This document shows positions 23,001 through 35,398 of a stretch of 64,000 nt of DNA, one piece after another. How positions within the stretch are numbered: the first letter of the stretch is position 1; every line of letters starts with the position of its first letter. The DNA lies in contig NC_063015.1 of assembly GCF_020509005.1 (NCBI RefSeq), positions 3,224,001 to 3,288,000 of the forward strand, in the 5' to 3' direction. This DNA comes from Fulvia fulva (Eukaryota; Ascomycota; Dothideomycetes; Mycosphaerellales; Mycosphaerellaceae). The translations under genes were made by a program, and so were the position numbers. The notes beneath the pieces were generated by a model, which was given only the letters and a program-made list of their open reading frames with translations, was not told where the DNA came from and searched no databases.

Positions 23001-25103
23001 AGGGAGCAGACCTTATAATTCTAGTATTTAGAAGGAACAGGAATAGGATCTTTCTTATTAGTGACTCTATATAGATTTCTTAGTAGTCCCTTACTAAGGT
23101 GTGTATATCTTCTATACTATAGCTCCTACTAATCTTCGGACTCAGTATTAGCTATAGCGGTACCGTCACGTTCTTAAGAGAGTATGCCCTATAGCTTAAG
23201 AATTTCCGAGATCGAGTAGATAAACGGTACTCCTCCTCGAAATTTGGTCTAGATAACGGGTTTACTAGATAAGGATTTCAGGGTGAAACTAGGTGGTTAG
23301 ATAGTAAACTGTTAGCTAAACTGATTCTACGAAACAAGACTAACTCTAAGGCTAGGAACGAACAGGACATTTTCTAAGACAATTTGCTTTCTAGAAGGAC
23401 TACCTATTACTGCACTTCCTATATATATAGCTTGTAGATAGCCACCCCTAACCTTGATCTACTTCCTCTTTTAAAGAGGCTTTAGTGTCCTAAATAGTGA
23501 ATCTTAGTCCGTTATATATAATAAAGTATAAGAGTTAAGTAACTACTCGGACGAGGGGTACTTACCTTTAGCTTCTATAGTAGAATAGGTAACCTCATTA
23601 ACATTATTATCTTCTAATAGTATCTTAGAGTCTAATACGTCTTCCTAGGTCGTATAGGCCCTTATAGGCTTACTAGAGGAGGCCTTTGGCTTGCGGCTCT
23701 CCTTTATCTGCTTTATAAGGTCCGTTATTACCTTAAGAACATCACGAAGGTTTAGTTATAATAACCTCCTACGAGGTAGTAATGGTTGTCTCTTAGTAGG
23801 GTAGGTAACCCTAGCTAGTTTGTCCTTGTTCCTAACAGCCTACTGAGCTATAGAAAGGTGTAGGCACTTGCTTATAAAATAGTCACTATTATAGAGATGG
23901 CACGTAAGCTTGCCCTAGAAACCCTTCTTAGCGAATATAGCTGTCCCTTAATAAATTATTGATTCTTGCTTCTCCTTAAGGATTATAAGAATGTCTTATA
24001 GTAAGAGATTCACCTAGGCATTAATTGTATCGCGAATTGAGCTAAATGAGTCTAGTAGAGCTACTAAGAGTTACTAGATCTTTCTGTCCTTAGTCTTGAT
24101 GTCTTAGAACTAAGGCGAGATTAAAACAGCCCTCCTTACAATTAAGCTAAGCTCCTACTAGGCGTTATCTATTGACTAGTCCTCTGTTATCACGAAATTG
24201 GTGTATTACTAAAGCAAACTTCTTCTAGTAGCGAGAAGTCTTCTCTTATATTTAGCTTTAGCCTATTCCTATAACTCCTTCGTATGCCGGATATCGTATA
24301 TTATCTCTTAGTTATCTATCGATAGACAGATATACATCTTATATAGGGCCGTTACATTGTGCCGTCTATACAATACCTTCCTTATCGCTTAATCTAAAGG
24401 AAGGGATAACTCCGATGATATAGAGGGTGTCGCTATAGATAGGGTTATAGCGGGAATGTCCGTAATAATATCTTCGAGGACCTAGTCAACCTGCTTTAAT
24501 ACTAGGTATATTCTTATTAGCTTAAACTATGTTTCGTGGTTCTCTCTTATTAGAAGAGGTACTACTCTCTTTCTTATAAATCTAGTCTCGTTCTCCATTT
24601 TTATAAGTTAAGGGACAGGTTAGCTACCCTTAGGTAATAGGATATATTCGGTCGTACGCGATCGGATCGAAATGGGATAAACCGAACGCGAGGTTAATAG
24701 CGGAGAGGATGGCTATCCGCCGGGAAGAGGAGGAAAGTCGGTCGTAAGGATAGTATTAGTACTAAGACACTATAGCGTAACTCTCTTAGTAGAGGGGGTT
24801 TCTAAGACACTACGGCTCTCTTAGAATGAACAGTTAGTCGATACGAACGCGATGTCCGGAGAGCGACTCTTCTTAGTAAGCTCGCCTACTTGTCTAAGGT
24901 ATTAGTATAGGCTCCCTAACTCGGAGTCTAACAGTACCTTACTACGCTCTTTTACGTCTTATATACACCTATAGCACGGCTATAGCTTCCTATACAATAC
25001 GGGTACGGCCTCTAGTCTGCCTTCCTTTTGTTCTATAGAGGAATAACTCTAATACGACTTTGTCGAGGGTGAAATACCGAGTTACTAACTCGGGCTTATA
25101 ACC

Positions 25104-25337
25104 TATTAAATAGATACGAGTTACGTAGTAGTAGAAGACGGCGGATTATACGAAAGACGAAGAAGGACCTAATAGGATAGCGTGTATCTATATATAGTAT
25201 CGCCGGTGTTAGTATAGGTTAATACTAGGTATCCGGATGTTTGCTAGCCTATAGGCTAGCAAACCCTAGTCACGTGATCTAGTTATATAACATACCTATA
25301 CCTATATACTTGTCCTACGGCCTATATGTTCTCAACA
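25104..25337 (-). repeat. 5' LTR of copia 1
   Basis: Partner of 19811-20044. The adjacent internal sequence on the minus strand reads AGGTTATAAGCCCGAG, probably a primer-binding site; copia 2 has nearly the same sequence at the same place. Confidence 0.82.
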
Positions 25338-27342
25338 TATTTAACAATAGCTAGACTTAAGCTTACTAAACCTAACCCTAATAGCTAACTAACGAGCAAA
25401 TATAGTAGCGTATTAAGTAACTAATATAACTAGTTACCGAACCGCCTAAGACGATTAACTTCTCCGACTATATCCGGGACGACGAAGTGAAAGAATATAC
25501 GACTAGATAGGATGTCGAGTTTAATTATAACGATAACATAGTAATAGATAAAGGAGAAGGAGAACAATAGGTAGCTAAGACTTTCCGCTATAATCTAGAG
25601 GAGCTAAAGAACCTACATAAAACCGAGTTCTAAGCCCTTATAGCTAGTATACCTAAAGCACTATCTACGATCTATTACCTACTTCTACGCCTAAGCCGAC
25701 GACTATAATACAACCGAGTTGTTAAAGATATTCGGTAAGGCGTATAATAAGCTTTATAATAAGAGAATAGTAGTTAGGGAAGCCTAGGATAAGCTAGAGT
25801 AGGATAAGGCCGAGTTTAAGTAGAAGAAGTTAGATATATAGATATTATAGTAGAAGGTAGATAAGTAGGTTAAGTATCTTACGAATAAGGTCGATAAGTA
25901 TAAGAGGAACGAGCCGGATATTACTAAGGTAAAGGACGATCTAAGGGCAATTATAGCCAATCGTAATAATATCTAGAAGAGCTTAGACAATACGACTAAG
26001 GAACGCGACACCGCCGTAAAGGATCGCTACTAGCTAATAGTAGCCCGTAATCTACTCTAATAGTAGGTCGACGATTTTAAGAAACTATTGCCTACGCCGG
26101 ATATAGCTAAGAACCGCAAATATATACTTAATACTATATCGTAGATTTAAGACAAGAACGTAGAGCTCTCTAAACTTAACGTCTAGATCGTAGAGTACGT
26201 TAATTGTATCTAGGACCTCGAGAACTAATAGAGCAACGTCGACAATAAGCTCTCTAACTATAAGTCTACCGCTAAGGACTATAGCCGCGAGATCGAGTAT
26301 ATTAAGAAGACTAAGGACAAAGAAATTATAGACCTAAAGAAGCGACTTACCGAGAAGCCTAAGTAAGGACGTCGCGGCCGCGGATCGCGTAAGGACAGTA
26401 CCTAAGACGATAACCTATCTAATAGCTCCGATAGCTCGAGCTCGTCCGACTCCGATTCTAACTCCGAGCCTAGCGACGACGAAGATCGCCGTAAGTACCG
26501 TAAGAAGAAGTCTAAGAAGAGTAAGCGTAAGAGTAAGGACGAGGAGCTCGACGCGGACTAGGATACGATACTTAATATCGACCTAGACCTTAACGTTATG
26601 TTTAAGATAGATAAGACGGAGGTAAAGAAGTTTAGCGGTAATAGGAACAAGGATAATATACCTATCGGGCTAACGTTCGAGGTGTAGTAGAACACCTCAG
26701 AAACTAAGCTATAGAATACTACGTTCTATATCTTAAAGGCTACGTTAAAGTTCGTATATAACTATACTAAGGACAGCGCGTTCTAATTAATCGGACCTTA
26801 AATCCCGTCCCTTACTAGCGTGAAGGGCGACCGTATATATAAGATACTTAATAAGCTTATAAAGGACTTACGTAAGCGCTATAGTAAGCGTAACGCGAAG
26901 GCTTACGTACGCGACGATATAGCCGGCTTAAAGTAAGTAGATAGACGTAACGACTCCTTTACCGAGTTCAACGTCTTATTTAGAAAGAGTGCGAATATTA
27001 TATAGCTTTACCGCGATTAAGAGGACTATATCGATATATTCAAGCGCAAGCTAAATTACTAGTACCTCTAGAAGTTTATCTCTAAGGACCTATAGACGAT
27101 TAAAGCTATAGAAGATTACTTATATCGAGCTAAGGAGGATTTCCGCCTAGTCGATATACTATACCCGGGAAAGTAGCCTACTAAGAAGGATAATAAGAAG
27201 GATAGTAAGAAGGACGAGAAGACCGACCTACTATTAACGAGCTAAGAGCCCCCTTTAGACCCTGGAATTCACGCGTTAAATCTCGTTAACCTTTAACGGT
27301 TAATTATATAGTAGGGGTATATAGGGGTACTACTAAGATATA
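25338..27342 (+). mobile_element. RIPped gypsy gag fragment, plus strand
   Basis: With stops ignored the plus strand encodes a long coiled-coil Lys/Glu-rich region (about 25700-26370), a Ser/Asp and then Lys/Arg-rich linker (about 26400-26560) and a capsid-like domain (about 26570-27240). This is the layout of fungal Ty3/gypsy gag proteins; the gag of G2 at 45100-47100 is similar in design. It is bounded by copia 1 on the left and copia 2 on the right, and no protease or polymerase follows. It is not the gag of G1, which runs on the other strand. Confidence 0.65.
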
Positions 27343-27750
27343 TATTAAATAGGTATAATGTATATATATACGGAAGTTAGGACACGTATTAGGGAAGGAG
27401 CAAGGACTAGTATAGTATACGAAGGTATATAGTAGAATAGTGTTTAGTACTAAAGGTATCTCTACTATCGGTATAGAGACTACGTCTCTTATACCTATAT
27501 AGAGGGATATTGCTCTAGTCCTAGTTCTGTTTTACTACGCCTTATCGGTTTTATCTATATCTTATCCTACGACGGTAGTTCCTCCGACAGTCTCGTACTA
27601 ACTAGCTAAGCGACTTTAGGTCCTCTAAGTCGCTCCTACTATTTATACGGTGTCTCGGTAGTATTGCCGTACTATTGTCTCGACTAGCTTAGTATATACT
27701 AAGTTAGTCTTAGTACCGTATAAAATACCTACTAACCTATATTCGTAACA
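27343..27750 (-). repeat. 3' LTR of copia 2
   Basis: 408 bp, from TATTAAAT to CGTAACA on the plus strand, paired with 32425-32832. Confidence 0.85.
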
Positions 27751-30700
27751 CTCCTACTTAGGTCTTAAGGCGAGGAACGATTATTCCTACTATACTAGCT
27801 ATAGCTATCGTACGAAGGTCTAGAACTAGGGACCGGCTAGCGGTTTGGTCAAACTATCTACTACTATCTCCTTAGTATAGTAGTACTCTACTTTGATCTT
27901 CCTCTACTACTAGAGGTACCTAATATAGTTATAGGCAATATTAATATACTTAGATCTTTCGTAGATATAGGCGTCCTTAACTAAGGTTAGAGCCGCCTAG
28001 TTATCCCCTATAAGGCGTACTAGTCTTAGTTTGTCGACGGTACTCTTATCTACTAGGACTATTAGTTAGAAAGAGCAGTCTCCTACTAGCCCCGGGTAGT
28101 TCATCTCTCGGAGGATAGCCGCTAGGAACTAGGATTGTTTCGCGGCGGCGTTTATCGCTATAAACTCTACCTCTATAGTAGAGGTTACTATAGACTTTTA
28201 CTTCTTACTTATCTAGGATATAGGCGTACCGTATACTAGCTAGACATGTCCTAGAATTAAGACCCTATCTACTCGATCTATTACGTGGTTAGAGTCTAAG
28301 TATCCGGTTAGGGCACCGCTACTTCGTCTAAATATTAACCCTAGGTCGGGGAACGACCTTAGGTATCTCGAGACCTTCTTTAGTACTTTTATATACCGCT
28401 TTGTTAGATCCGCGACATATATACTAGTTCTCCCGAGTAGGAAGGCTAGGTCCGGTCTCGTTATAGTTATTAGCTATATCTAGGTCCTATTATCGCTCTA
28501 GTAGTTATCCTTACTATATCTCTCGTCGTTCGGGGCTATAGGACGGAGATTATCGTAACTATCTATTAGCGAGAGTGTTAGGCTTACCTTTTTCTTTGCT
28601 ATATCTATTTTAGTAAGGGCCTTACGGATATAATAGCCCTAGTCGAGTTTTAGGGTACCGTTACGCCTATCGCGAGTAATCTTTAGTACTAGTAGTTTCT
28701 CCGGTTCCCCGACATCCTTAATCTCAAAGTATTATACGAACTACTTCTTAAACTATTAGACGTCGGCTAACCTTAGTACTATAATAGGTATATCGTATAC
28801 ATAGATAAGTAGTATAATATCTCTCTTAGTATAAGTTAGGAGATATAGGTCTACCTCGGACTAGTAGAATCCTATTTTGACTAACGTAGCAATAGAGAGC
28901 TTATTCTAGTCTCTAGCTACCTACTTTAGGCCGTAGAGACTCTAGAGTACCTTAAGGACCGTATTCGGTAGGGTTTCGACTCCTAGTAGGGGTTTTATAT
29001 AGATGTCTTCGGCTAGGTAGCTTTAGGTAAACGTATTGTTAACGTCGACCTAGTATATCTCGAGATCCCGCTCGTAAACTACTACTATAAAGACCCTTAG
29101 GGTGTTATAGCGTACTATAGGTACGAATGTCTCTTCGAAGTTAACGCCGAACTTCTATAAAAACCCTCTTACGACAAGTCTTACCTTGAACTTTTCGATT
29201 GCTCCGCTAATAAGTCTCTTTACGTCGAAGACCTACTTAGAGGTAACTATATTTGCCCCCCTTAGAGCGATAGCCGTTTCCTAGGTATTATTACTTAATA
29301 ACGAGAGTAGCTCGGTATCGATAGCCTCTTTCTATAAGTAGCCCTATTTAGGATCCTCTACCGTAGCCTTATATATCTTCGGGATAGGTACTTCCTATTA
29401 GTAGGCGATACCGGGTCCGAATATAGTAAAGGCGTATTCTTAGACTTCGTCGAACAGTTCCTCTACCGTAGCTATAAATATACGTTCGTCGGTATCGGTA
29501 AGTCTATTATTTACCTATAGTAGTTAGTAGAACAAAGCTATTATAGCTTTGTAGTACTTGGCCTTATAGTCCTAGTCCTAGCCGTAGTTATCGTTAGGAT
29601 CCCTAGTCCTTTTCCTCCGGACGATTAGTTCTAGTAGCTACGAGGTTTCCTTAATCTTCTTATAGTCCGCGATATTATCTAGTCTATCGGGAAGTTAGAT
29701 ATAGAGCGGTCTTAAGACAGTTAGTCCTTTGTCCTTAGCCGTAGCGAGTTCGGTCTCTACGTAGGGAGCGGGGATTAGCTAGGTCGGGCCTAGGTATTAT
29801 ACTACCCGAGGATCGTGAGATTACTATCGGGGTATCCGCTAGTCGCTAAACTAGTAGTAGTCGCGAGACCGCCGGTAGTCGACCGACTAGCCTTCGTTCG
29901 GGTACCTTACTAGGTTAGTTCGTAAAGGAGATACCTAAATCTAGATCTCCTCCCTTCTCGTTTTCGAACTAATCTACTTGGCTATACTACCTATTAGCTC
30001 GTATATCTAGCTCCTAGAATAACTATTACTTAGTCGATTAACCGTATCTAACAAAAATAGCTTCCTTGCCCCGGTTTATTAACTTATCCTATCGTAGCCC
30101 TTTTAGATATAATTTCGGTTCTACGTAAACTACTACCCTATAACCCTATACTCTTAGGTGATCTACCGTTAGTACTTTACTAGTAAATGCTTCTTCCGGC
30201 GAAAGTTAGATACCGTTAAGTAACGGTCCGTTTAGTAGTAGGTTACGTATAACCGCCTATACCTCTGGCGCTTTAGGCTAGAACTCTACCGGTATCCCCG
30301 ATTCCTCGAGTATTACGCGGATCGCGTTCTCCGATACCTAGATTGACCTTTCTACTACTCCGTTTTGTATAGAGTTATAAGTATCTGTTGTATCGTACTA
30401 AATACCCTATTCTTTCTCCTATTATTTCAGAACTATTAGTAGCTTAGGTATATTGTTACTCCGTACTACTCTTACGTAGTATTTAGATACTTTCTCTATA
30501 GTTAGCCGCTATTATCGTAGTGCTTGCGGTACGTCGGATTTGTTCTTAGGCGGGATTACCGACTTCTTTCTTAAGAAGTTATCTACGATCTCTAGCTGGT
30601 ATTTAAAACCTAGCCTAGATATTGTATTTTCGAAGGGTCCGTAGATATCGATAGATATAAGCGTAAGTCTTTCGTTCTTTCGTTCTACGATAGCGCCTTT

Positions 30701-32424
30701 AAACTTCCGTATATTCGCGATAGAGTATACCTTATAGTTATACTCGTCCGGGATAGGAATTAGGTCCTTCTTATTACTTACTCTATAGACGTTCCGGAGT
30801 AGTCCTTAACCTAGGTATACGAATCTTCTATACTAAAGCTCCTACTAATCCTCGGTAGTTACCGCGGCTAGAGCTTCCTTATTAGGAATGTTACCCGCGG
30901 GTAACATCTCCGGGGGCCTATTATCTACCTAGTTTAGGGAGTCGGACATCGAAGATACTACCGGTATCCCTCCTTATAGTACTATTCGTACGATAGGCTT
31001 TCCGCTCTTATACTTAAGTATAAAGTTTAGAGGTTCGACATCGAATTACTTACTAAACTACCTCTATAAAACTAGACTAACTCCGAGATTAGGAATAAAC
31101 AAGACTTTCTCTAGCGTAATTTGTCCCCCCCGTTAGTCCTCCTATAGTCACTATTCCTTTATAGAATATCTCTAGGTACCCCCTACCGACTTTAATTACT
31201 TTCCTTCTCGCTAGTTTCCTAAGCGATCTGAATAGAGACTTATTATCAGTTATATATAAGGAGGTATAGGAGTCTAGTAACTATTTAGAGGCGGGAAACT
31301 TACCTTTTACTTCGGTAGTAGAATAGGCGACTTCGTCGTCGTATATTTTCTCGGTATTACTTTCTCGTAAGGTATAGGCTCGTACCGCCTTTACCTTTAT
31401 CTTGTTGTCGGATTGGCTTCTCCTATCCTTCTACTGTTTCCTAGACTTCTTAAGGGCGTTTTAGGCTTTCTCTAGATCCCGGACTAGCTCTTCGTAGGAC
31501 TTCTTCTCCGGTTACTTCTAGGTATTCTTCTTTTTAATAAACTCCTTTATAGAATCTAGTTCCGGGTACGATATAACTAGGTAGTTACTATTATAGATAA
31601 AGTAGCCGCTCTTACCCCCTTGCCTCTAGGAGTATAGAGCGGTCTCGCCCTTACTCTCTTAGATCCGTGATTCGTAGGATTTAAGTAAGGTTATAGCGGA
31701 TTCCTAGCCTAGGTTTAGCTAGGCTAGGATAGTGTCCCTAGTACTAGCGTAGACGTCCGGGAGGCTACTTAGTAGGTGCTTAAACCTCCGGATAGAGTCC
31801 TTATAGTAGGTCTCTTTACTATCTATTTCGGCAATCTATATAGATAGGTTACCTAGATATATCTACCCTTATCTAATTGTCTAATCGTCCGGTAGCTTAA
31901 ACGATACTAGCTGTTTTATAAGCGCTACTACGTATACCTTATAGACCTTACTATACTTCTTCTATAGAAGTTTCTAGATCTCTTTCGTATCTCGTATATC
32001 TAAAATTTCTTAGTTATCCTCCTCGGACAAATATACTAAGATAGTATATCTCGCTATACCGTTCGCCTTCGAAGTGATCTTAGGCGTAACGGATTCTAGG
32101 AGATTAGCCGACGAGTCGTCGATGACCTAGAATACCTCCCGGCTTTCGAGATAGTCTCGTAGTATAACGAACTAGCGCTTCTAGTTCTTACGAGTAAGGG
32201 TAGGGCCGACCTTCCGGGGGCCCTCGTAACTCGTTAAGTCTTCTATAGCGAAGGTAGCCTTAGATATATAGCAAGCTCTACTTGACTACGGTAGTTAGAA
32301 TAAGCTTAGACTCCCCGAGTCTATTAGTACGTTACCGTACGGATTCCGGGTATAGAGTATAATACCCTACCTCGTACTTCCTTAGTATATCGATGTCCTA
32401 TTAAGCAAACTCGGGCTTATAAGC

Positions 32425-32832
32425 TATTAAACAGGTATAGTATATGTGTATACGGAAGTTAGGACACGTAATAGGGAAGGAGAAAGGACTAATATAGTAT
32501 ATAAAGATATATAGTAGAATAGTGTTTAGTACTAAAGGTGTCTCTACTATCGGTATAGAGACTACGTCTCTTATACCTATATAGAGGGATCTTGCTCTAG
32601 TCCTAGTTCTGTTTTACTACGCCTTATTAGTTTTACCTATATCTTATCCTACGACGATAGTTCCTCCGACAGTCTCGTACTAACTAGCTAAGCGACTTTA
32701 GGTCCTCTAAGTCGCTCCTACTATTCGTACGGTGTCTCGGTAGTATTGTCGTACTATTGTCTCGACTAAGTTAGTATATACTAAGTTAGTCTTAGTACCG
32801 TACGACATACCTACTAACCTATATTCGTAATA
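32425..32832 (-). repeat. 5' LTR of copia 2
   Basis: Partner of 27343-27750. Its last bases read AATA where the other LTR has AACA, a RIP-type change. Confidence 0.85.
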
Positions 32833-32833
32833 T

Positions 32834-32932
32834 AAGGGCCCCTTTAGACCCTAGGATTTACGCGTCGAATCTCGTTAAACTTTAGCGGTTATTTACGTAG
32901 CGGTAGTATATAGAGGTACTACTAAGATATAT
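32834..32932 (+). repeat. Second copy of the gag segment that borders copia 2 on the left
   Basis: About 98 bp here match 27247-27342, the gag sequence just left of copia 2, in the same orientation. Both encode a segment like PPLDPxIxAxNLVxLQRL. The copies differ by transversions as well as RIP changes, so they are not a fresh duplication. A further short gag-like stretch follows to about 33000. Confidence 0.7.
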
Positions 32933-33539
32933 AGAGCTAGGAGGCGACCTTAGTAGCGAGGTAGCGATTTCGAACTAATCTCCCTATAAGGTAAAAACTC
33001 GAGAATCTAAGAATTTTAGAATTATTATTTTTTAAGATCTTAGTAAATATTTTATAGTCTATAAACCGGTAAATACTAATACCTATACGTAAGCTATTCT
33101 AAGGTTACTAGGCGCGCTCTTACTTACTAGAGTAGTTAGTCGTCTATATTAGGCTAGGAGTTTAGCGCGCTCTAGGTACGCGGCGCTCTATATAATAAGG
33201 TCGGATTCTTTAATACCCCTTAACGTCTTTATCCTAGTCCTCTATATCGGGTTCCTCGCCTTAGCGCTCTATTATAGTAATTTCGCGCTATAGCTATCGA
33301 AGCTCGTCGGCCTTTATAAGTTCGCGGTATCTAGCCTTTACGTAGCGTAGCTACGATTCGATCGATTTAGGTACGTTACTACCGCGCTTATTATACTCTA
33401 CTTCTAGATCCTGATTATCTATATTTACGGCTCTCTCGCGGGTTATAGGTAAGTCTAACGAAGGTCCTACGTTATTTATCGTATTATCTAGTTAAACCGT
33501 CCTCTTACTACTTCTCTAGAAGAAGAGATTTTATAATAT
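32933..33539. other. RIPped sequence, unidentified
   Basis: The first part continues the gag-like reading (ELGGDLSSEVAISN) before it fades. No feature is recognised after about 33000. Confidence 0.4.
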
Positions 33540-34445
33540 AAGGGTACTTAATAGGACTACTAGTAGGTAGCGTATTAGGCGTAGTAGTAAGGAAGGACGG
33601 TTATATAGTAGTAATATAAATAATATCTAGAGAGTAGTTAGAGCGTAATACGCTCGTAACTTATAAGGCTACGCTAAGTATAGACCCTACTAAGAGGTAT
33701 CTTAGGTCTCTCTTCTAAGACTCCCTAATTCTTGATACCTTAACTTTACCTTCTTATACTTTAGCTACGACAATCTTATCTAGTAGGCTATCTATAGATT
33801 ACTATATAGCCTACTACGCTTCTACGTATCAAAGCGGTAGTAGGATAAGCTATTCGGTTAGTAGATATAGAAGACGATTAGTAATATCTACGCTAGCTTC
33901 TTATATATTAAAATTAGATAACTATAGGCTATCGACGACGCTAGCTACAAACTAAACGACGTAAAATATACCGTATCGAGGCTCGCTATTATAATCTAGA
34001 AAGGCGTTACCCGTAACGTAATAGCCCGTGAGACCGTACGTTCTAGTAATTATGCCTACGTAAACTATACTCTAGTTTATAGGTTAGTAAACGTGACTAG
34101 CGATAGAATTTACCTCGATAACTCGTAGGACTACTAAGACGAAATATTACTAGCTATAACTAACCTCGTTAGTATCTTTACTAGAGCTAACTAGTAGTTA
34201 TTTATCGACTACGTCTCGGAGCTTAAAGATATAGTATAAGGCTTTAACGCTTACTATACTCTACCTTAGATACGCGCTATTCTTAAAATATAGCTTATAA
34301 TCGCTATCGCTAATTATATAGGCCGAGATACTCTAGGCTAGCTAGGTAATTTAGTCGTGTATATCGCGGCGATAACTAAGTTCCTTAACTAGTGTTCTAA
34401 CTAGTAGTCCCGCGGTAGATAGTAGTAATAAGCTATAATTAAGTT
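33540..34445 (+). pseudogene. RIPped coding-like relict of unknown family
   Basis: One plus-strand frame reads for about 300 codons if TAG/TAA are taken as former Gln or Trp. It contains ordinary protein-like segments such as VSRLAIII and DYVSELKDIV, and shows few stops that RIP could not explain. I do not recognise a transposon domain in it. It could be a host gene captured in the island, or a part of an element I cannot name. Confidence 0.4.
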
Positions 34446-34504
34446 ACTTTAGTACGAGAGGAGGCGGCTTTTTGGTTCTTAATATCTTACTATTCTTAAC
34501 TTTT

Positions 34505-34878
34505 AAATAGATAGATTTGTTATTCCCCTGTTCTAGGACCCTAATCGGTCTATATAGGTATATATCTATTGTTATATATAAAGGGAAACCCGAATAGGTG
34601 AGAACCCTTCCCGCCCCCGACTTCTCCTTATCTAGATTAGCTTTCTCTCTAAACGTACGTAGTCTATATTACTACCCCGTTAGCCCCCGCTCCTAGCCGG
34701 TCTCGTCGCGCTACGCTATATCCTCCCTTTATATACTACTCCTACTAGGCGGTACTGTTCTAGCTAGCCCTTTTCTAGTATCTAGTTTATAATACGCCGT
34801 AGGTCCTCCGCCCCCTATATAGACGTAGTAAGCCTCTAGTATAATGCTATATTCTGTTTAGCTTTCCGTAATACTACC
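34505..34878 (-). mobile_element. 3' part of the RIPped LINE 3, separated by the gypsy insertion
   Basis: On the minus strand the ORF2 frame continues from 41170 into this segment (VVLRKAKQN across the joined target site). A 3' UTR then follows, with CGGGTTTCCCTTTATATATA and a short TCTATCTATTT tail ending near 34505. The polymerase thumb and C-terminal domain are mostly missing, so the element also has an internal deletion. Confidence 0.7.
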
Positions 34879-35398
34879 TGTCAGGGCGAGAGCCTGGCCT
34901 GTGAGATGCAAGGGTGAAAGCGAGAATGCAGGTGCGAAGTGCAGATGCAAAAGGGTATGGTATGATTGCTACACAAAACAAAAGACGAAGAAAGCAAGAG
35001 AGGCCTGGGGAAGGCCAGATATTTATACGCGACCCTCGCGAGTGCGTGTCCCCGCATCAACAGGGCTAACCCGTGCGAAGCCGCGCTCAGCAGCTTTGCT
35101 CAAAACCTTATTCCAACCTGCCCTACGTTCCGAGTCTTCCACGTGCTTCTTCCAGGGTCCAGCGCAGTCGCGGGTGCTCGCGGGAGTGCCGTGAGTCACA
35201 CAGTCACGAGCCGAAGTGAATCTGTCAAGGTTTGGTAGAGGGGTGAATTTGGAGGGCTGGGTCCCGTAGTGAATGTTGCGGGGCATGTGATTCTTGGCGC
35301 TCACACACCAAGCTGGACTGTCACTTCTTGACGACTTCTGAGCACTCTGAGGCTCTTCTGTCCCCACCTTCTGTACACTCTGTGGGGAGACCATGACA
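34879..35398 (-). repeat. 3' LTR of the intact gypsy chromovirus
   Basis: 520 bp, TGTCAGGGCG to ACCATGACA on the plus strand, paired with 40650-41169. The last part of pol lies inside it. Confidence 0.93.

Larger units (their letters stand above)
19811..25337 (-). mobile_element. RIPped Ty1/copia element (copia 1)
   Basis: Two 234 bp LTRs (19811-20044 and 25104-25337) flank about 5 kb. On the minus strand gag begins near 24620, integrase lies around 23600-22300, reverse transcriptase about 21900-20800, and a copia-type RNase H (SNYAIDKADRVS, IEAKFIAI) about 20700-20100, i.e. integrase before reverse transcriptase, which defines Ty1/copia. All frames carry RIP stops. The five bases on either side (ATTAG and TATTT) do not match, so a target duplication is absent or destroyed. 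Confidence 0.85.
27343..32832 (-). mobile_element. RIPped Ty1/copia element (copia 2)
   Basis: Two 408 bp LTRs (27343-27750 and 32425-32832) flank about 4.7 kb. The minus strand shows the copia order: gag-like sequence about 32250-31400, integrase about 31000-30000, reverse transcriptase about 29500-28700 and RNase H about 28550-27850. It is related to copia 1 in its coding part but has different, longer LTRs. It is heavily RIPped. The five bases outside the LTRs (ATATA and TAAGG) do not match. Confidence 0.85.
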
